Part shown: piece by piece, positions 1 through 6,647 of the stretch
Layout: the number at the start of each line of letters is the position of its first letter
Position numbering within the stretch: position 1 is the first letter of the stretch
Source of the DNA: UBA1206 sp045643125
Lineage (GTDB): Bacteria; Bacillota; Clostridia; Oscillospirales; CAG-382
NCBI GenBank assembly: GCA_045643125.1
Contig: JAZUKE010000088.1
Coordinates: forward strand, 1-24,400
Direction of reading: 5' to 3'
DNA length: 24,400 bases
The notes under the pieces: model-generated
Told to the model about the DNA's origin: nothing
What the model saw: the letters and a program-made list of their open reading frames with translations, nothing else
Databases searched by the model: none
Program-made: the position numbers and the translations under genes

Positions 1-27
1 CGCCCTCATTTCTCCTGTTCTCCCATT

Positions 28-88
28 TTCATTTCTTCATTAGCGAAGCGTCTTCATTCCTTCATTAGCCCATTAGGGCGTCTTCATT
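28..88. repeat. Short imperfect tandem repeat in intergenic DNA
   Basis: Two adjacent copies of a TTCATT[T/C]CTTCATTAGC core (28-44 and 53-69, 16 of 17 bases identical) are each followed by a short GC-rich spacer ending GCGTC, and a third copy begins with TTCATT at 83. The spacers (GAAGC, CCATTAGGGC) are themselves near-palindromic. I see no coding sense in it. It may belong to an intergenic repeat family, which cannot be judged from one locus. Confidence 0.6.
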
Positions 89-142
89 TTCGGCGCGTGA
101 CGGCAATGCTTCAAAAAACATCCCTATCAACACGCGCCGAAA
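88..142. repeat. 12-bp perfect inverted repeat with 31-nt loop
   Basis: TTTCGGCGCGTG at 88-99 is matched exactly by its reverse complement at 131-142. The right arm abuts the next hairpin (143-177). As RNA, two consecutive stem-loops followed by a T tract would form on the plus strand. It could be the 3' part of a transcript entering from outside the window, a small RNA, or part of an intergenic repeat. Confidence 0.65.
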
Positions 143-185
143 CCGTGTGCAGAGTTCAGTTTGAACTTTACACACGGGATTTTTT
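143..185 (+). terminator. Rho-independent terminator, rightward
   Basis: CCGTGTG (143-149) pairs with CACACGG (171-177). An inner AGTTCA/TGAACT stem (153-158 and 162-167) closes a 3-nt loop, with one mismatch and two weak pairs between the two stems. It is followed by GAT6 and more T-rich DNA on the plus strand. It therefore best serves a gene entering from the left. Read on the minus strand, the same hairpin lies just after the stop codon of the 189-851 gene, with an A tract before it and only three T residues after it, so it may work weakly in both directions. Confidence 0.7.
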
Positions 186-188
186 ATT

Positions 189-851
189 TTACTGACTTTC
201 ACCGGACGAATCAAGCTCTATATTGACGTTCGGTATGGAATCCTGCATTTTCAGCTTGAAGCCTATCGGCGTTTTGCTTTCCTTCAGCGAAACTGTGCAG
301 AGCTTTTCGTCTTTATCGTATTCGACGTCGATTCCGATGATGTATTCTTCCACGAATTCCATCGGGATATAATACTTTCCGTTTTTGTTCAGCACGGGAG
401 CCGAAAGGCGCACCGGGTTTTCGTTCACATACAGGAACGAGGAATTTGCGAACAGTTCGGCGTATTCGTCGGTATCGCGGATTATCAGCGTGAAACATTC
501 GTTATTTCCGGCAGACGAAAAATCGCACAGATCGTTCAGCTCGTCAAAACCGATATACAGCCCGTATCCCATATTGGACGTTTCGGCGCCAATATTCGAG
601 AAGGTGCTTTTTTTATAGCTGCCGTTGCTTTTCAGCACATATTTCACCGTTTCAACGCCGTAAAGCGTCTGCGATTTTGAGCCTGAACGGAAAGAAAAAT
701 AATAAAACGCAACGACTATGAGACTAAACACGATATAAAGCGTCAAGAATATCAGAAGGACGGCGAAGATAAGACGGCGTTTTTCACGTTTGCGTTCTTT
801 GATCCTTTCGACTTTTTCAAAATCGACTTCTCTTTTTTTTGTTTTCGTCAT
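189..851 (-). CDS. Membrane-anchored stalk-domain (copper amine oxidase N-like) protein
   Basis: The 220-residue product has a highly charged Lys/Arg/Glu-rich cytoplasmic head (residues 1-26), one transmembrane helix (about 27-52) and an extracytoplasmic remainder, giving a type II single-pass topology with no cleavage site. Residues about 138-190 (YVNENPVRLSAP, then GKYYIPMEFVEEY and a short beta strand ending CTVSL) resemble the copper amine oxidase N-terminal-like / stalk domain (PF07833 type) common in clostridial surface proteins; this is by eye. The start is supported by a strong GGAGGG Shine-Dalgarno a few bases upstream and a good minus-strand promoter at 880-908. It is transcribed divergently from the ClpC-like gene. 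Its role is unknown; cell-wall association is an inference from the domain. Confidence 0.7.
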   Translation of the reverse strand: MTKTKKREVDFEKVERIKERKREKRRLIFAVLLIFLTLYIVFSLIVVAFYYFSFRSGSKSQTLYGVETVKYVLKSNGSYKKSTFSNIGAETSNMGYGLYIGFDELNDLCDFSSAGNNECFTLIIRDTDEYAELFANSSFLYVNENPVRLSAPVLNKNGKYYIPMEFVEEYIIGIDVEYDKDEKLCTVSLKESKTPIGFKLKMQDSIPNVNIELDSSGESQ

Positions 852-879
852 TCTTTTCGCCCTCCTTTCATTTCTTTAC

Positions 880-908
880 ATTATAACAAATCGTTTTCAA
901 TAAAGCAA
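880..908 (-). promoter_or_regulatory. Sigma-A promoter for the stalk-domain gene
   Basis: Read on the minus strand, TTGCTT (908-903) and a perfect TATAAT (885-880) are separated by 17 bases. Transcription would start about 20 bases before the Shine-Dalgarno of the 189-851 gene. I found no equally good plus-strand promoter for the divergent ClpC-like gene in this 131-base gap; TTGCAA at 925-930 has no well-spaced -10. Confidence 0.75.
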
Positions 909-982
909 TGCTTTTTCACCGTTTTTGCAAAAAAACATAAGATGATAAGAGTATGGGATACATATACGAACGGAGGAAAGAT

Positions 983-3112
983 ATGACGAACAGATTTACC
1001 GAGGATGCCAAAAACGTCATTTTCGGCGCGATCTCCGCCGCGAAAGAACACGGTCACGCCTTTGTCGGCAGCGAACATCTGCTTTATGCCATTGCAAGGA
1101 CATCTCCCGGCTGTTTTATCGGCACGCCGGTGACATACACACGGATAAAAGAACAGCTTGACGAAATATCGGGCGACGCCGATGAAGTCCCGGACGTCTG
1201 CGAGCTTACGCCGAAATGCAAAAAGATACTTGCGTCGTCCGGCAAACTCGCTTCTGACGAGGAATGTCAGGCGATATCGGTGGAGCATATACTCATATCT
1301 CTGCTCAAGGAAGACTGCGTGGCAAAACGTATGCTTGAGACCGACGGCGTTTCGGTGAACGAGCTGCTTATGTCGATGGGAGGCGACAGAAAACCGATGA
1401 CCGAGATCCCCGCTTATATCAAGCCGAAAGAAAAAGAAAGATCTCGTCCCACGCCGTATCTCGACAAAAACGGATACGACCTTACCGCCGAGGCGAGATC
1501 GGGAGGGATAGAGGAGATATCCTGCCGCGATGCCGAGGAGGAGCGGCTGATACGCATACTTATGCGCAAGACCAAGAACAATCCGTGCCTTATCGGGGAC
1601 GCCGGTGTCGGAAAAACCGCGATAGCAGAATCAATGGCAAAGCGCATCGCCGAGGGCAGAGTGCCGGAAAGGCTGAAGGATATGCGGGTCGTTTCTGTCG
1701 ACGTGGCGGGAGTCGTCGCCGGGACGAAATACCGCGGAGAATTTGAAGAAAAGCTCAAAAGCATAATAAACGACGCAAAGAACAACAACGTGATACTGTT
1801 CATCGACGAGCTTCATACGATAGTCGGTGCGGGAAGCGCCGAAGGCTCCGTCGATGCCTCCAACATACTCAAGCCGTCGCTCGCAAGAGGCGAGATACGT
1901 CTTATCGGCGCGACCACCGCTGCGGAATACCGCAGGATAATCGGAAAGGATCCGGCACTCGAACGCAGGTTCCAGACGGTGGAGGTCAAGGAGCCGAGCG
2001 AGAGCGAATGTATAAAGATGCTTGAAAAAACCAAAAAGTATTACGAATCGCATCACGGCATAATCATCACCGACAACGCCGTGAAAGAAGCGGTGAGGAT
2101 ATCGTCGCGCTTCATTGCCGGCAGAAAACTGCCCGACAAGGCGATAGACCTGATCGACGAAGCGTCGAGCGACGCCGTGATACGCGGCGAAAGCATACTC
2201 GACGGAAACGCCGTCACCGACTTTTCCTCCGCCGTTACCGGGGTGCCGCGTTCGCTGATAATCGGAAGCCCCGACGAAAACGCGAAAATACTGCTTGAAA
2301 AACTGAGAAGCAAGGTCATCGGCAGAGAAAACACGATTTCTTCCCTTGCTTCGGTTTTCGGAAGGTATCTTTCACGCTCGAACGGAAAGATACCGGTAAG
2401 CGTGCTGATCACGGGACGCCCCGGATGCGGAAAGACGTTTCTTGCCGAGGAATTCGTGAAAAGCGCGGGATTTGTCAGCGTGCTGCGATACGATATGAGC
2501 GACTACAACGAATACTCCTGCGTTTCGCGCTTTCTGGGAAGCGGGCTTACGGGCGACGCCGCCGAAAAATCCCCTGCCGAAAAGCTCCGCCGCTCCCCGT
2601 ATTCCGCCGTCATCTTCGACTGCTTCGAGAAAGCTCATCCTGATATGGTGTCGCTCGTGCGGAGTATGCTCACAAACGGAAATATTCAGGACTGCACCGG
2701 CGAAAACGTGTCTGCTTCCTCGGCTTTCATAATCATTCTTTCGTCGGAAGAAAGACGGCACGTCACGGGGTTCACGCAATGCGGCGGCGAAAGAGACGGC
2801 ATATATTCCGCGGTGAGCGAGGTCATCGAGCCGGATAAGCTGACAGGCGAAGATCTGTACGCGATAACGCGCAGCCGTTTTGCCGAATACGCCGATTCCC
2901 TCGGTGTGCGCGCATCGTTTGCCGAAAGCTTTGAAAAGCATCTTTCGGAAAAAGCGGAAACTCTCAAAGAGCCGTCGTTCTGCGTGAAATACGCCGAAAA
3001 AGAAGCGTTCAAACTGTTCTCCGCTTTGAAAAACGATGAAAAAAGTGCCTGCTTTGACGTCGTTTACGAAAAAGATGAAATAAAAATAAAGATTCCCGAA
3101 AAAAGACCTTGA
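983..3112 (+). CDS. ClpC-like AAA+ unfoldase with degenerate D2 module
   Basis: Hsp100/ClpC-type protein of 709 residues. The start at 983 is preferred over ATG 953 because GGAGGA at 972-977 is correctly spaced for it. The N-terminal region shows paired Clp-N repeats (about 3-135). D1 looks intact: Walker A GDAGVGKT (205-212), pore loop KYRG (249-252), Walker B ILFIDE (271-276) and arginine fingers in LERRF (326-330). There is no recognisable M domain between D1 and D2. D2 keeps Walker A GRPGCGKT (478-485), but Walker B reads IFDC where family members have a catalytic Glu (Cys547). The GYVG pore loop, the sensor-1 Asn, the RPEFLNR arginine-finger segment and the GAR sensor-2 motif are also missing. 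A VTGF at 594-597 sits where ClpC has its ClpP-docking VGF loop. No ctsR, mcsA or mcsB flanks it, so it is not the usual clpC operon. ATPase-driven unfolding probably relies on D1 alone. Confidence 0.85.
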   Translation: MTNRFTEDAKNVIFGAISAAKEHGHAFVGSEHLLYAIARTSPGCFIGTPVTYTRIKEQLDEISGDADEVPDVCELTPKCKKILASSGKLASDEECQAISVEHILISLLKEDCVAKRMLETDGVSVNELLMSMGGDRKPMTEIPAYIKPKEKERSRPTPYLDKNGYDLTAEARSGGIEEISCRDAEEERLIRILMRKTKNNPCLIGDAGVGKTAIAESMAKRIAEGRVPERLKDMRVVSVDVAGVVAGTKYRGEFEEKLKSIINDAKNNNVILFIDELHTIVGAGSAEGSVDASNILKPSLARGEIRLIGATTAAEYRRIIGKDPALERRFQTVEVKEPSESECIKMLEKTKKYYESHHGIIITDNAVKEAVRISSRFIAGRKLPDKAIDLIDEASSDAVIRGESILDGNAVTDFSSAVTGVPRSLIIGSPDENAKILLEKLRSKVIGRENTISSLASVFGRYLSRSNGKIPVSVLITGRPGCGKTFLAEEFVKSAGFVSVLRYDMSDYNEYSCVSRFLGSGLTGDAAEKSPAEKLRRSPYSAVIFDCFEKAHPDMVSLVRSMLTNGNIQDCTGENVSASSAFIIILSSEERRHVTGFTQCGGERDGIYSAVSEVIEPDKLTGEDLYAITRSRFAEYADSLGVRASFAESFEKHLSEKAETLKEPSFCVKYAEKEAFKLFSALKNDEKSACFDVVYEKDEIKIKIPEKRP

Positions 3113-3137
3113 CAAATCGGTATCGAATGTGTATAAT
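3109..3137 (+). promoter_or_regulatory. Consensus sigma-A promoter for ylxM-ffh
   Basis: TTGACA (3109-3114) and TATAAT (3132-3137) are both perfect consensus hexamers with a 17-base spacer. The -35 overlaps the TGA stop (3110-3112) of the ClpC-like gene. This should be one of the strongest promoters in the window. Initiation near 3143-3145 would fall inside the palindrome at 3139-3166. Confidence 0.9.
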
Positions 3138-3138
3138 G

Positions 3139-3166
3139 CCTTGTAAAGTAAATTTACTTTACAAGG
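3139..3166. promoter_or_regulatory. 28-bp perfect palindrome at the ylxM-ffh start site
   Basis: Half-site CCTTGTAAAGTAAA is followed at once by its exact reverse complement, with no loop. The element begins one base after the -10 box, covers the predicted start of transcription and is followed by six T residues (3167-3172). Its position fits an operator that would block initiation. The trailing T run also gives it a terminator or attenuator look, but a stem with no loop that includes the start site is poor for that. YlxM, the first gene downstream, has a helix-turn-helix, so autoregulation is possible but unproven. Confidence 0.7.
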
Positions 3167-3190
3167 TTTTTTATTCGGGGTGAGTCGGTT

Positions 3191-3502
3191 ATGAACGAAA
3201 AGCGTGGCGAAATGTGCTTTTTATTCGATTTCTACGGCTCATTGCTTTCGGAAAGACAGCGCGACGTCCTTGACCTTTATTACAACGACGATTTGTCCCT
3301 TTCCGAGATCGCGGAAAACCTGAGCATCACCCGCCAGGCAGTACGCGACGCAGTCCTTCACGGAGAAGAATATCTGCTCCGTCTCGAAGAAAAGCTCGGT
3401 ATGGCGGAACGCTTCAACGAAGTCCGCGCCATAGCCGCAAAGATAATATCGCTTTCGGCGGACGAAAACGTTAAAAAAGAAGCCGAAAAGCTGTTGAATT
3501 GA
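3191..3502 (+). CDS. ylxM: YlxM (p13/UPF0122) helix-turn-helix protein, SRP-linked
   Basis: The 103-residue protein matches the YlxM family in size and in its conserved opening (LTERQRDVLDLYY-like, here LSERQRDVLDLYYNDDLSLS). It has a sigma-70 region-4-like helix-turn-helix around residues 28-58 (SLSEIAENLSITRQAVRDAV). In streptococci YlxM binds SRP RNA/Ffh and modulates the particle; in most species its role is unclear. GGGGTGA lies 7 bases before the ATG. It is followed by ffh after a 12-base gap, the standard arrangement, which supports the assignment. A basic, DNA-binding-like HTH next to the palindrome upstream raises the possibility of autoregulation. Confidence 0.93.
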   Translation: MNEKRGEMCFLFDFYGSLLSERQRDVLDLYYNDDLSLSEIAENLSITRQAVRDAVLHGEEYLLRLEEKLGMAERFNEVRAIAAKIISLSADENVKKEAEKLLN

Positions 3503-3514
3503 GGATATTCCACG

Positions 3515-4837
3515 ATGTTTCAGAGTCTTGTCGAAAAAATGTCGTCGGCACTCAAAAAATTCAGAAACAAAGGCAAGCTGACCGAAGCCGACGTAAAGGC
3601 GGGTATGCGTGAGATCAAGCTCGCGCTTCTCGAAGCCGACGTCAACTTCAAGGTCGTAAAGGATTTTGTCGCAAAGGTTTCCGAACGTGCCGTGGGCAGC
3701 GACGTTCTTGAAAGTCTGCTTCCCGCACAGCAGATAGTCAAAATAGTAAACGAAGAGCTTATCACCCTTATGGGCGGTACGGTCTCAAAACTCGAAGTGG
3801 CTCCGAAGCCGCCTACGATAATACTTATGTGCGGTCTTCAGGGCTCCGGCAAAACCACCCACACCGCAAAGCTTGCCGGCAAGCTCAAGAAATCGGGCAA
3901 AAATCCGCTGCTCGTCGCCTGCGACATCTATCGTCCCGCCGCAATAAAGCAGCTGCAGATCGTCGGCGAACAGGTCGGATGCACAGTCTTTGAAAAAGGC
4001 ACGCAGAACCCCGTCATCACTGCCGAAGAAGCGGTGAAGCACGCGGTGAAATACGGTTTCGACACCGTCATCATCGACACCGCCGGTCGTCTTCACATAG
4101 ACGAAGAGCTTATGGCGGAGCTTAAAAAGATAAAAGAAAAAGTCTGTCCCACCGAGATACTCCTCGTAGTGGACGCTATGACCGGTCAGGACGCGGTGAA
4201 CGTGGCAAAATCGTTCAACGACCTGCTCGATATAACCGGTGTCATACTCACCAAGATGGACGGCGACACCAAGGGCGGCGCCGCGCTTTCGGTCAAATAT
4301 ATCACCGGCAAGCCGATCAAATTCGTCGGTATGGGCGAAAAGCTCGACGCCATCGAGCCTTTCTATCCCGACAGAATGGCAAGCCGCATACTCGGAATGG
4401 GCGACGTGCTTTCGCTTATCGAAAAAGCCGAGCAGGCTTACGACGAAAAGCAGGCAGCCGAGCTTGAACGCAAATTCCGCGAACAGTCCTTCACCCTCAA
4501 CGATTATCTCGAACAGTTCCGTCAGATAAAAGGTATGGGGAGTATGGAGCAGCTCATAGGAATGGTTCCGGGCATCAAGCCGGGACAGCTCAAGGACGCC
4601 AAGATCGACGAAAAGCAGCTTGCCCACGTCGAAGCGATCATCCTTTCGATGACTATGAAGGAGAGAAACCATCCCGATATACTCAATTCCACCCGCAAAA
4701 GAAGAATTGCGGCAGGAAGCGGCACGACGGTCGAAGACGTCAACAGACTGCTCAAACAGTACGAGCAGACCAAACAGCTGATGAAGCAGTTTATGGGCAG
4801 CGGCAAAAAGAGAGGCAAATTCCGTTTCCCTATGTAA
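3515..4837 (+). CDS. ffh: Signal recognition particle protein Ffh (SRP54)
   Basis: The GTPase of the signal recognition particle binds 4.5S/6S SRP RNA and signal sequences and delivers ribosome-nascent chains to FtsY and the Sec translocon. At 440 residues it is of normal length. It has an N-terminal four-helix N domain (1-90), then the G domain with P-loop GLQGSGKT (107-114), DTAGR (188-192) and TKMDGDTKGG (246-255). The C-terminal M domain carries the SRP-RNA-binding segment at about 392-416 (TRKRRIAAGSGTTVEDVNR), with Met-rich helices at the end. The family usually has ARGSG here and this protein has AAGSG. Its Shine-Dalgarno (GAGG) overlaps the ylxM stop codon, so translation is probably coupled. 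Confidence 0.98.
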   Translation: MFQSLVEKMSSALKKFRNKGKLTEADVKAGMREIKLALLEADVNFKVVKDFVAKVSERAVGSDVLESLLPAQQIVKIVNEELITLMGGTVSKLEVAPKPPTIILMCGLQGSGKTTHTAKLAGKLKKSGKNPLLVACDIYRPAAIKQLQIVGEQVGCTVFEKGTQNPVITAEEAVKHAVKYGFDTVIIDTAGRLHIDEELMAELKKIKEKVCPTEILLVVDAMTGQDAVNVAKSFNDLLDITGVILTKMDGDTKGGAALSVKYITGKPIKFVGMGEKLDAIEPFYPDRMASRILGMGDVLSLIEKAEQAYDEKQAAELERKFREQSFTLNDYLEQFRQIKGMGSMEQLIGMVPGIKPGQLKDAKIDEKQLAHVEAIILSMTMKERNHPDILNSTRKRRIAAGSGTTVEDVNRLLKQYEQTKQLMKQFMGSGKKRGKFRFPM

Positions 4838-4848
4838 AACACGTTATC

Positions 4849-4854
4849 TATAAT
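4849..4854 (+). promoter_or_regulatory. Candidate -10 box upstream of rpsP
   Basis: TATAAT occurs in the 74-base ffh-rpsP gap, but no convincing -35 lies 16-18 bases upstream (TTTCCC at 4825-4830 is poor). The gap also holds a weak ATCTAT/ATAGAT hairpin and a long A-rich stretch before the GGAGG of rpsP. rpsP may have its own promoter or be reached by read-through from ffh; the sequence does not decide. Confidence 0.3.
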
Positions 4855-4911
4855 AAAACATAGATGAAATAAAAAAATAAAAATAAAAAAACTTTTTTGG
4901 AGGAAACAAAA

Positions 4912-5154
4912 ATGGCAGTTAAAATCAGACTCAGAAGAATGGGCGCAAAGAAGGCTCCCTTTTACAGAATCGTTGTTGCGGATTCCCGTTATCCCCGTGA
5001 CGGCAGATTTATCGAAGAGATCGGTTATTACAATCCTATGACCAATCCCGCAGATATCAAGCTTGATTCTGAAAAGGCAAAACAGTGGATCGCCAACGGC
5101 GCTCAGCCCACCGACACTGTTAAGTACATTCTCAAAAACAACGGCGTTCTCTGA
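4912..5154 (+). CDS. rpsP: 30S ribosomal protein S16
   Basis: Small-subunit protein S16, which binds 16S rRNA of the 5' domain early in 30S assembly. The 80-residue product begins MAVKIRLRRMGAKKAPFYRI, the family signature, and contains the conserved DSRYPRDGRFIEEIGYYNP stretch. An in-frame ATG 15 bases upstream (4897) is rejected because the strong GGAGG (4899-4903) lies 8 bases before 4912 and S16 proteins start at this Met. It heads the rpsP-khpA-rimM-trmD cluster typical of Firmicutes. Confidence 0.98.
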   Translation: MAVKIRLRRMGAKKAPFYRIVVADSRYPRDGRFIEEIGYYNPMTNPADIKLDSEKAKQWIANGAQPTDTVKYILKNNGVL

Positions 5155-5175
5155 TCCAAGAAATAAGGAGATATT

Positions 5176-5403
5176 ATGAAACAGCTTCTTATAGATATCG
5201 TCAAGCCTCTTGTCGATAACCCCGACGAAGTCTCGGTTGTCGAAAAAGTCAGCGGCGATATGTCGATTCTTGAACTCACTGTTGCCAAAAGCGACACCGG
5301 CAAAGTCATCGGCAGAAACGGAAAGATCGCAAAATCCATCCGTACCGTGATGCGTGCCGCAGCGGCAAAAGAGAACAAGCGCGTCATAGTTGACATCAAC
5401 TGA
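5176..5403 (+). CDS. khpA: KH-domain RNA-binding protein KhpA (YlqC)
   Basis: This 75-residue protein is a single type II KH domain. The GxxG RNA-binding loop is visible in VIGRNGKIAKSIRTVMRAAA (about 43-62), and the C-terminal strand NKRVIVDIN is typical. KhpA forms dimers and pairs with KhpB/Jag in Gram-positive bacteria, influencing small RNA and mRNA stability and cell elongation. Its place between rpsP and rimM is conserved across Firmicutes. AAGGAG sits 5 bases before the ATG. It is followed by rimM after only 2 bases. Confidence 0.95.
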   Translation: MKQLLIDIVKPLVDNPDEVSVVEKVSGDMSILELTVAKSDTGKVIGRNGKIAKSIRTVMRAAAAKENKRVIVDIN

Positions 5404-5405
5404 CA

Positions 5406-5897
5406 ATGAGGCGCTACCTCGAAGCAGGCAAGCTCAATTCTCCGCGAGGCATCAAAGGAGAAGTCAGGTTCGCGTGCTACTGCGATTCACCTGAATTTCT
5501 GTCGGGCGTAAAGCGTCTGTATCTTGACAGCGAAGGAAAACGCTCTCTTGAGATCGCACTTTACCGCCCGTCAGTACCCTCGATAATCTTCAGGGGCTAC
5601 GAGGACAGAAATCTCGCATCATCGCTCAACGGGCGTACCGTGTGGTTCGACAGAGAAGATATAGAGCTGCCGGAAGGAACATTTTATTTCGACGATATGA
5701 TCGGTACCGACGTCTTCGTTTCCGGAACGGAAGAAGCGATAGGCAAGGTCACCGAAGTCGAAGAAGGCATAAGCAGTTATTTTTACATCATAAAAGGCGA
5801 AAAAGACTACCGCGTACCGGCAGTCGATGAATTCGTCGAAAAAGCCGTGCCCGACGAAGGGCTGTGGCTTTACACAACGGAAGGTCTGGAAATCTGA
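5406..5897 (+). CDS. rimM: Ribosome maturation factor RimM
   Basis: RimM assists maturation of the 30S head and binds S19. The 163-residue protein has the N-terminal beta-barrel with the family motif GKLNSPRGIKGEVRF (8-22) and a C-terminal PRC barrel starting at FYFDDMIGTDVF (about 92-103). It ends with the expected VPAVDEFVE...TEGLEI pattern. Length is normal (about 165). I see no independent Shine-Dalgarno; the ATG begins 2 bases after the khpA stop, so translational coupling is likely. Confidence 0.95.
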   Translation: MRRYLEAGKLNSPRGIKGEVRFACYCDSPEFLSGVKRLYLDSEGKRSLEIALYRPSVPSIIFRGYEDRNLASSLNGRTVWFDREDIELPEGTFYFDDMIGTDVFVSGTEEAIGKVTEVEEGISSYFYIIKGEKDYRVPAVDEFVEKAVPDEGLWLYTTEGLEI

Positions 5898-5900
5898 CAA

Positions 5901-6647
5901 ATGAATTTTGAAATTCTGACTCTGTTTCCCGATATGCTTCGTTCTTTTTTCGATCACAGTATAATTGGCAGGGCCGCCGAAAAAGGTATTGTATCGGTGA
6001 ATTGCACGGATATCCGTGACTATACGCTGGACAAGCACCGCAAGGTGGACGATACACCATACGGCGGCGGATACGGTATGATAATGTCATGCCAACCCGC
6101 CGTTGACTGTATAAGGGCGGTAAAGTCAAAGCTGACGGGCAGCACTCACGTTATATATATGTCACCGCAGGGCAAGGTGCTGACGCACGAAAAAGCACTT
6201 GAACTTTCGGGATATGACAACCTTATCATCTTCTGCGGACATTACGAAGGCATAGACGAACGGATAATCGAGCTTGAGATCGACGAAGAAGTGTCGATAG
6301 GCGACTACGTCCTTACCGGCGGAGAGCTCCCGGCGGCAGTGCTTACCGACTGCGTATGCAGGCTTATCGACGGCGTTCTTCCTGCAAAGGAATGTTACGA
6401 GGAAGAAAGCATTGCAAGCGGACTTCTCGAATATCCGCAGTATACCAAGCCGAGAGTATTTGAAGGCCTTGAAGTACCCGAAATACTGATAAGCGGTCAT
6501 CACGCGAATATACAGAAATGGAAAGCGGAAGAAGCCTTGAAACGCACTTCCGAAAAACGTCCCGATCTCCTTATAAAAAAGGCAGAAATAAATGCAGAAC
6601 TACAAAACGCAGAAAAAGAAAAACTTTTGGGGAAGGCTGATAAATAA
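5901..6647 (+). CDS. trmD: tRNA (guanine37-N1)-methyltransferase TrmD
   Basis: SPOUT-class enzyme that methylates G37 next to the anticodon using S-adenosylmethionine, preventing +1 frameshifting. The 248-residue product shows the N-terminal FDHSIIGRAAEKG segment, DDTPYGGGYGMIM (about 51-63) and the trefoil-knot SAM site with CGHYEGIDER and SIGDYVLTGGELPA. Length is normal. It starts 3 bases after rimM, with no obvious Shine-Dalgarno of its own. Its last 56 bases overlap the next reading frame. In most Firmicutes rplS follows trmD; here it does not. Confidence 0.97.
   Translation: MNFEILTLFPDMLRSFFDHSIIGRAAEKGIVSVNCTDIRDYTLDKHRKVDDTPYGGGYGMIMSCQPAVDCIRAVKSKLTGSTHVIYMSPQGKVLTHEKALELSGYDNLIIFCGHYEGIDERIIELEIDEEVSIGDYVLTGGELPAAVLTDCVCRLIDGVLPAKECYEEESIASGLLEYPQYTKPRVFEGLEVPEILISGHHANIQKWKAEEALKRTSEKRPDLLIKKAEINAELQNAEKEKLLGKADK

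Noticed and set aside
953..982. ATG at 953 as start of the ClpC-like protein
   Set aside because: There is no Shine-Dalgarno before it, whereas GGAGGA sits 5 bases before ATG 983 and the family begins near that residue.
886..982. CIRCE or CtsR operator upstream of the ClpC-like gene
   Set aside because: I looked for TTAGCACTC-N9-GAGTGCTAA and GGTCAAA repeats and found neither; no clear plus-strand promoter either.
1414..2412. Long minus-strand open frames across the ClpC-like gene
   Set aside because: They lie opposite a clear AAA+ coding sequence, have no family resemblance and no ribosome binding sites; they are antisense shadows of the codon bias.
3139..3172. Palindrome plus T run as a plain terminator of the ClpC-like gene
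   Set aside because: It lies downstream of a consensus promoter and covers the likely start site, has no loop and is AT-rich; an operator role explains its position better, although some termination of upstream transcripts cannot be excluded.
4897..4911. Upstream ATG for rpsP (METTK-like five-residue extension)
   Set aside because: The strong GGAGG overlaps this ATG and is correctly placed only for 4912; S16 proteins begin MAVKIRL.
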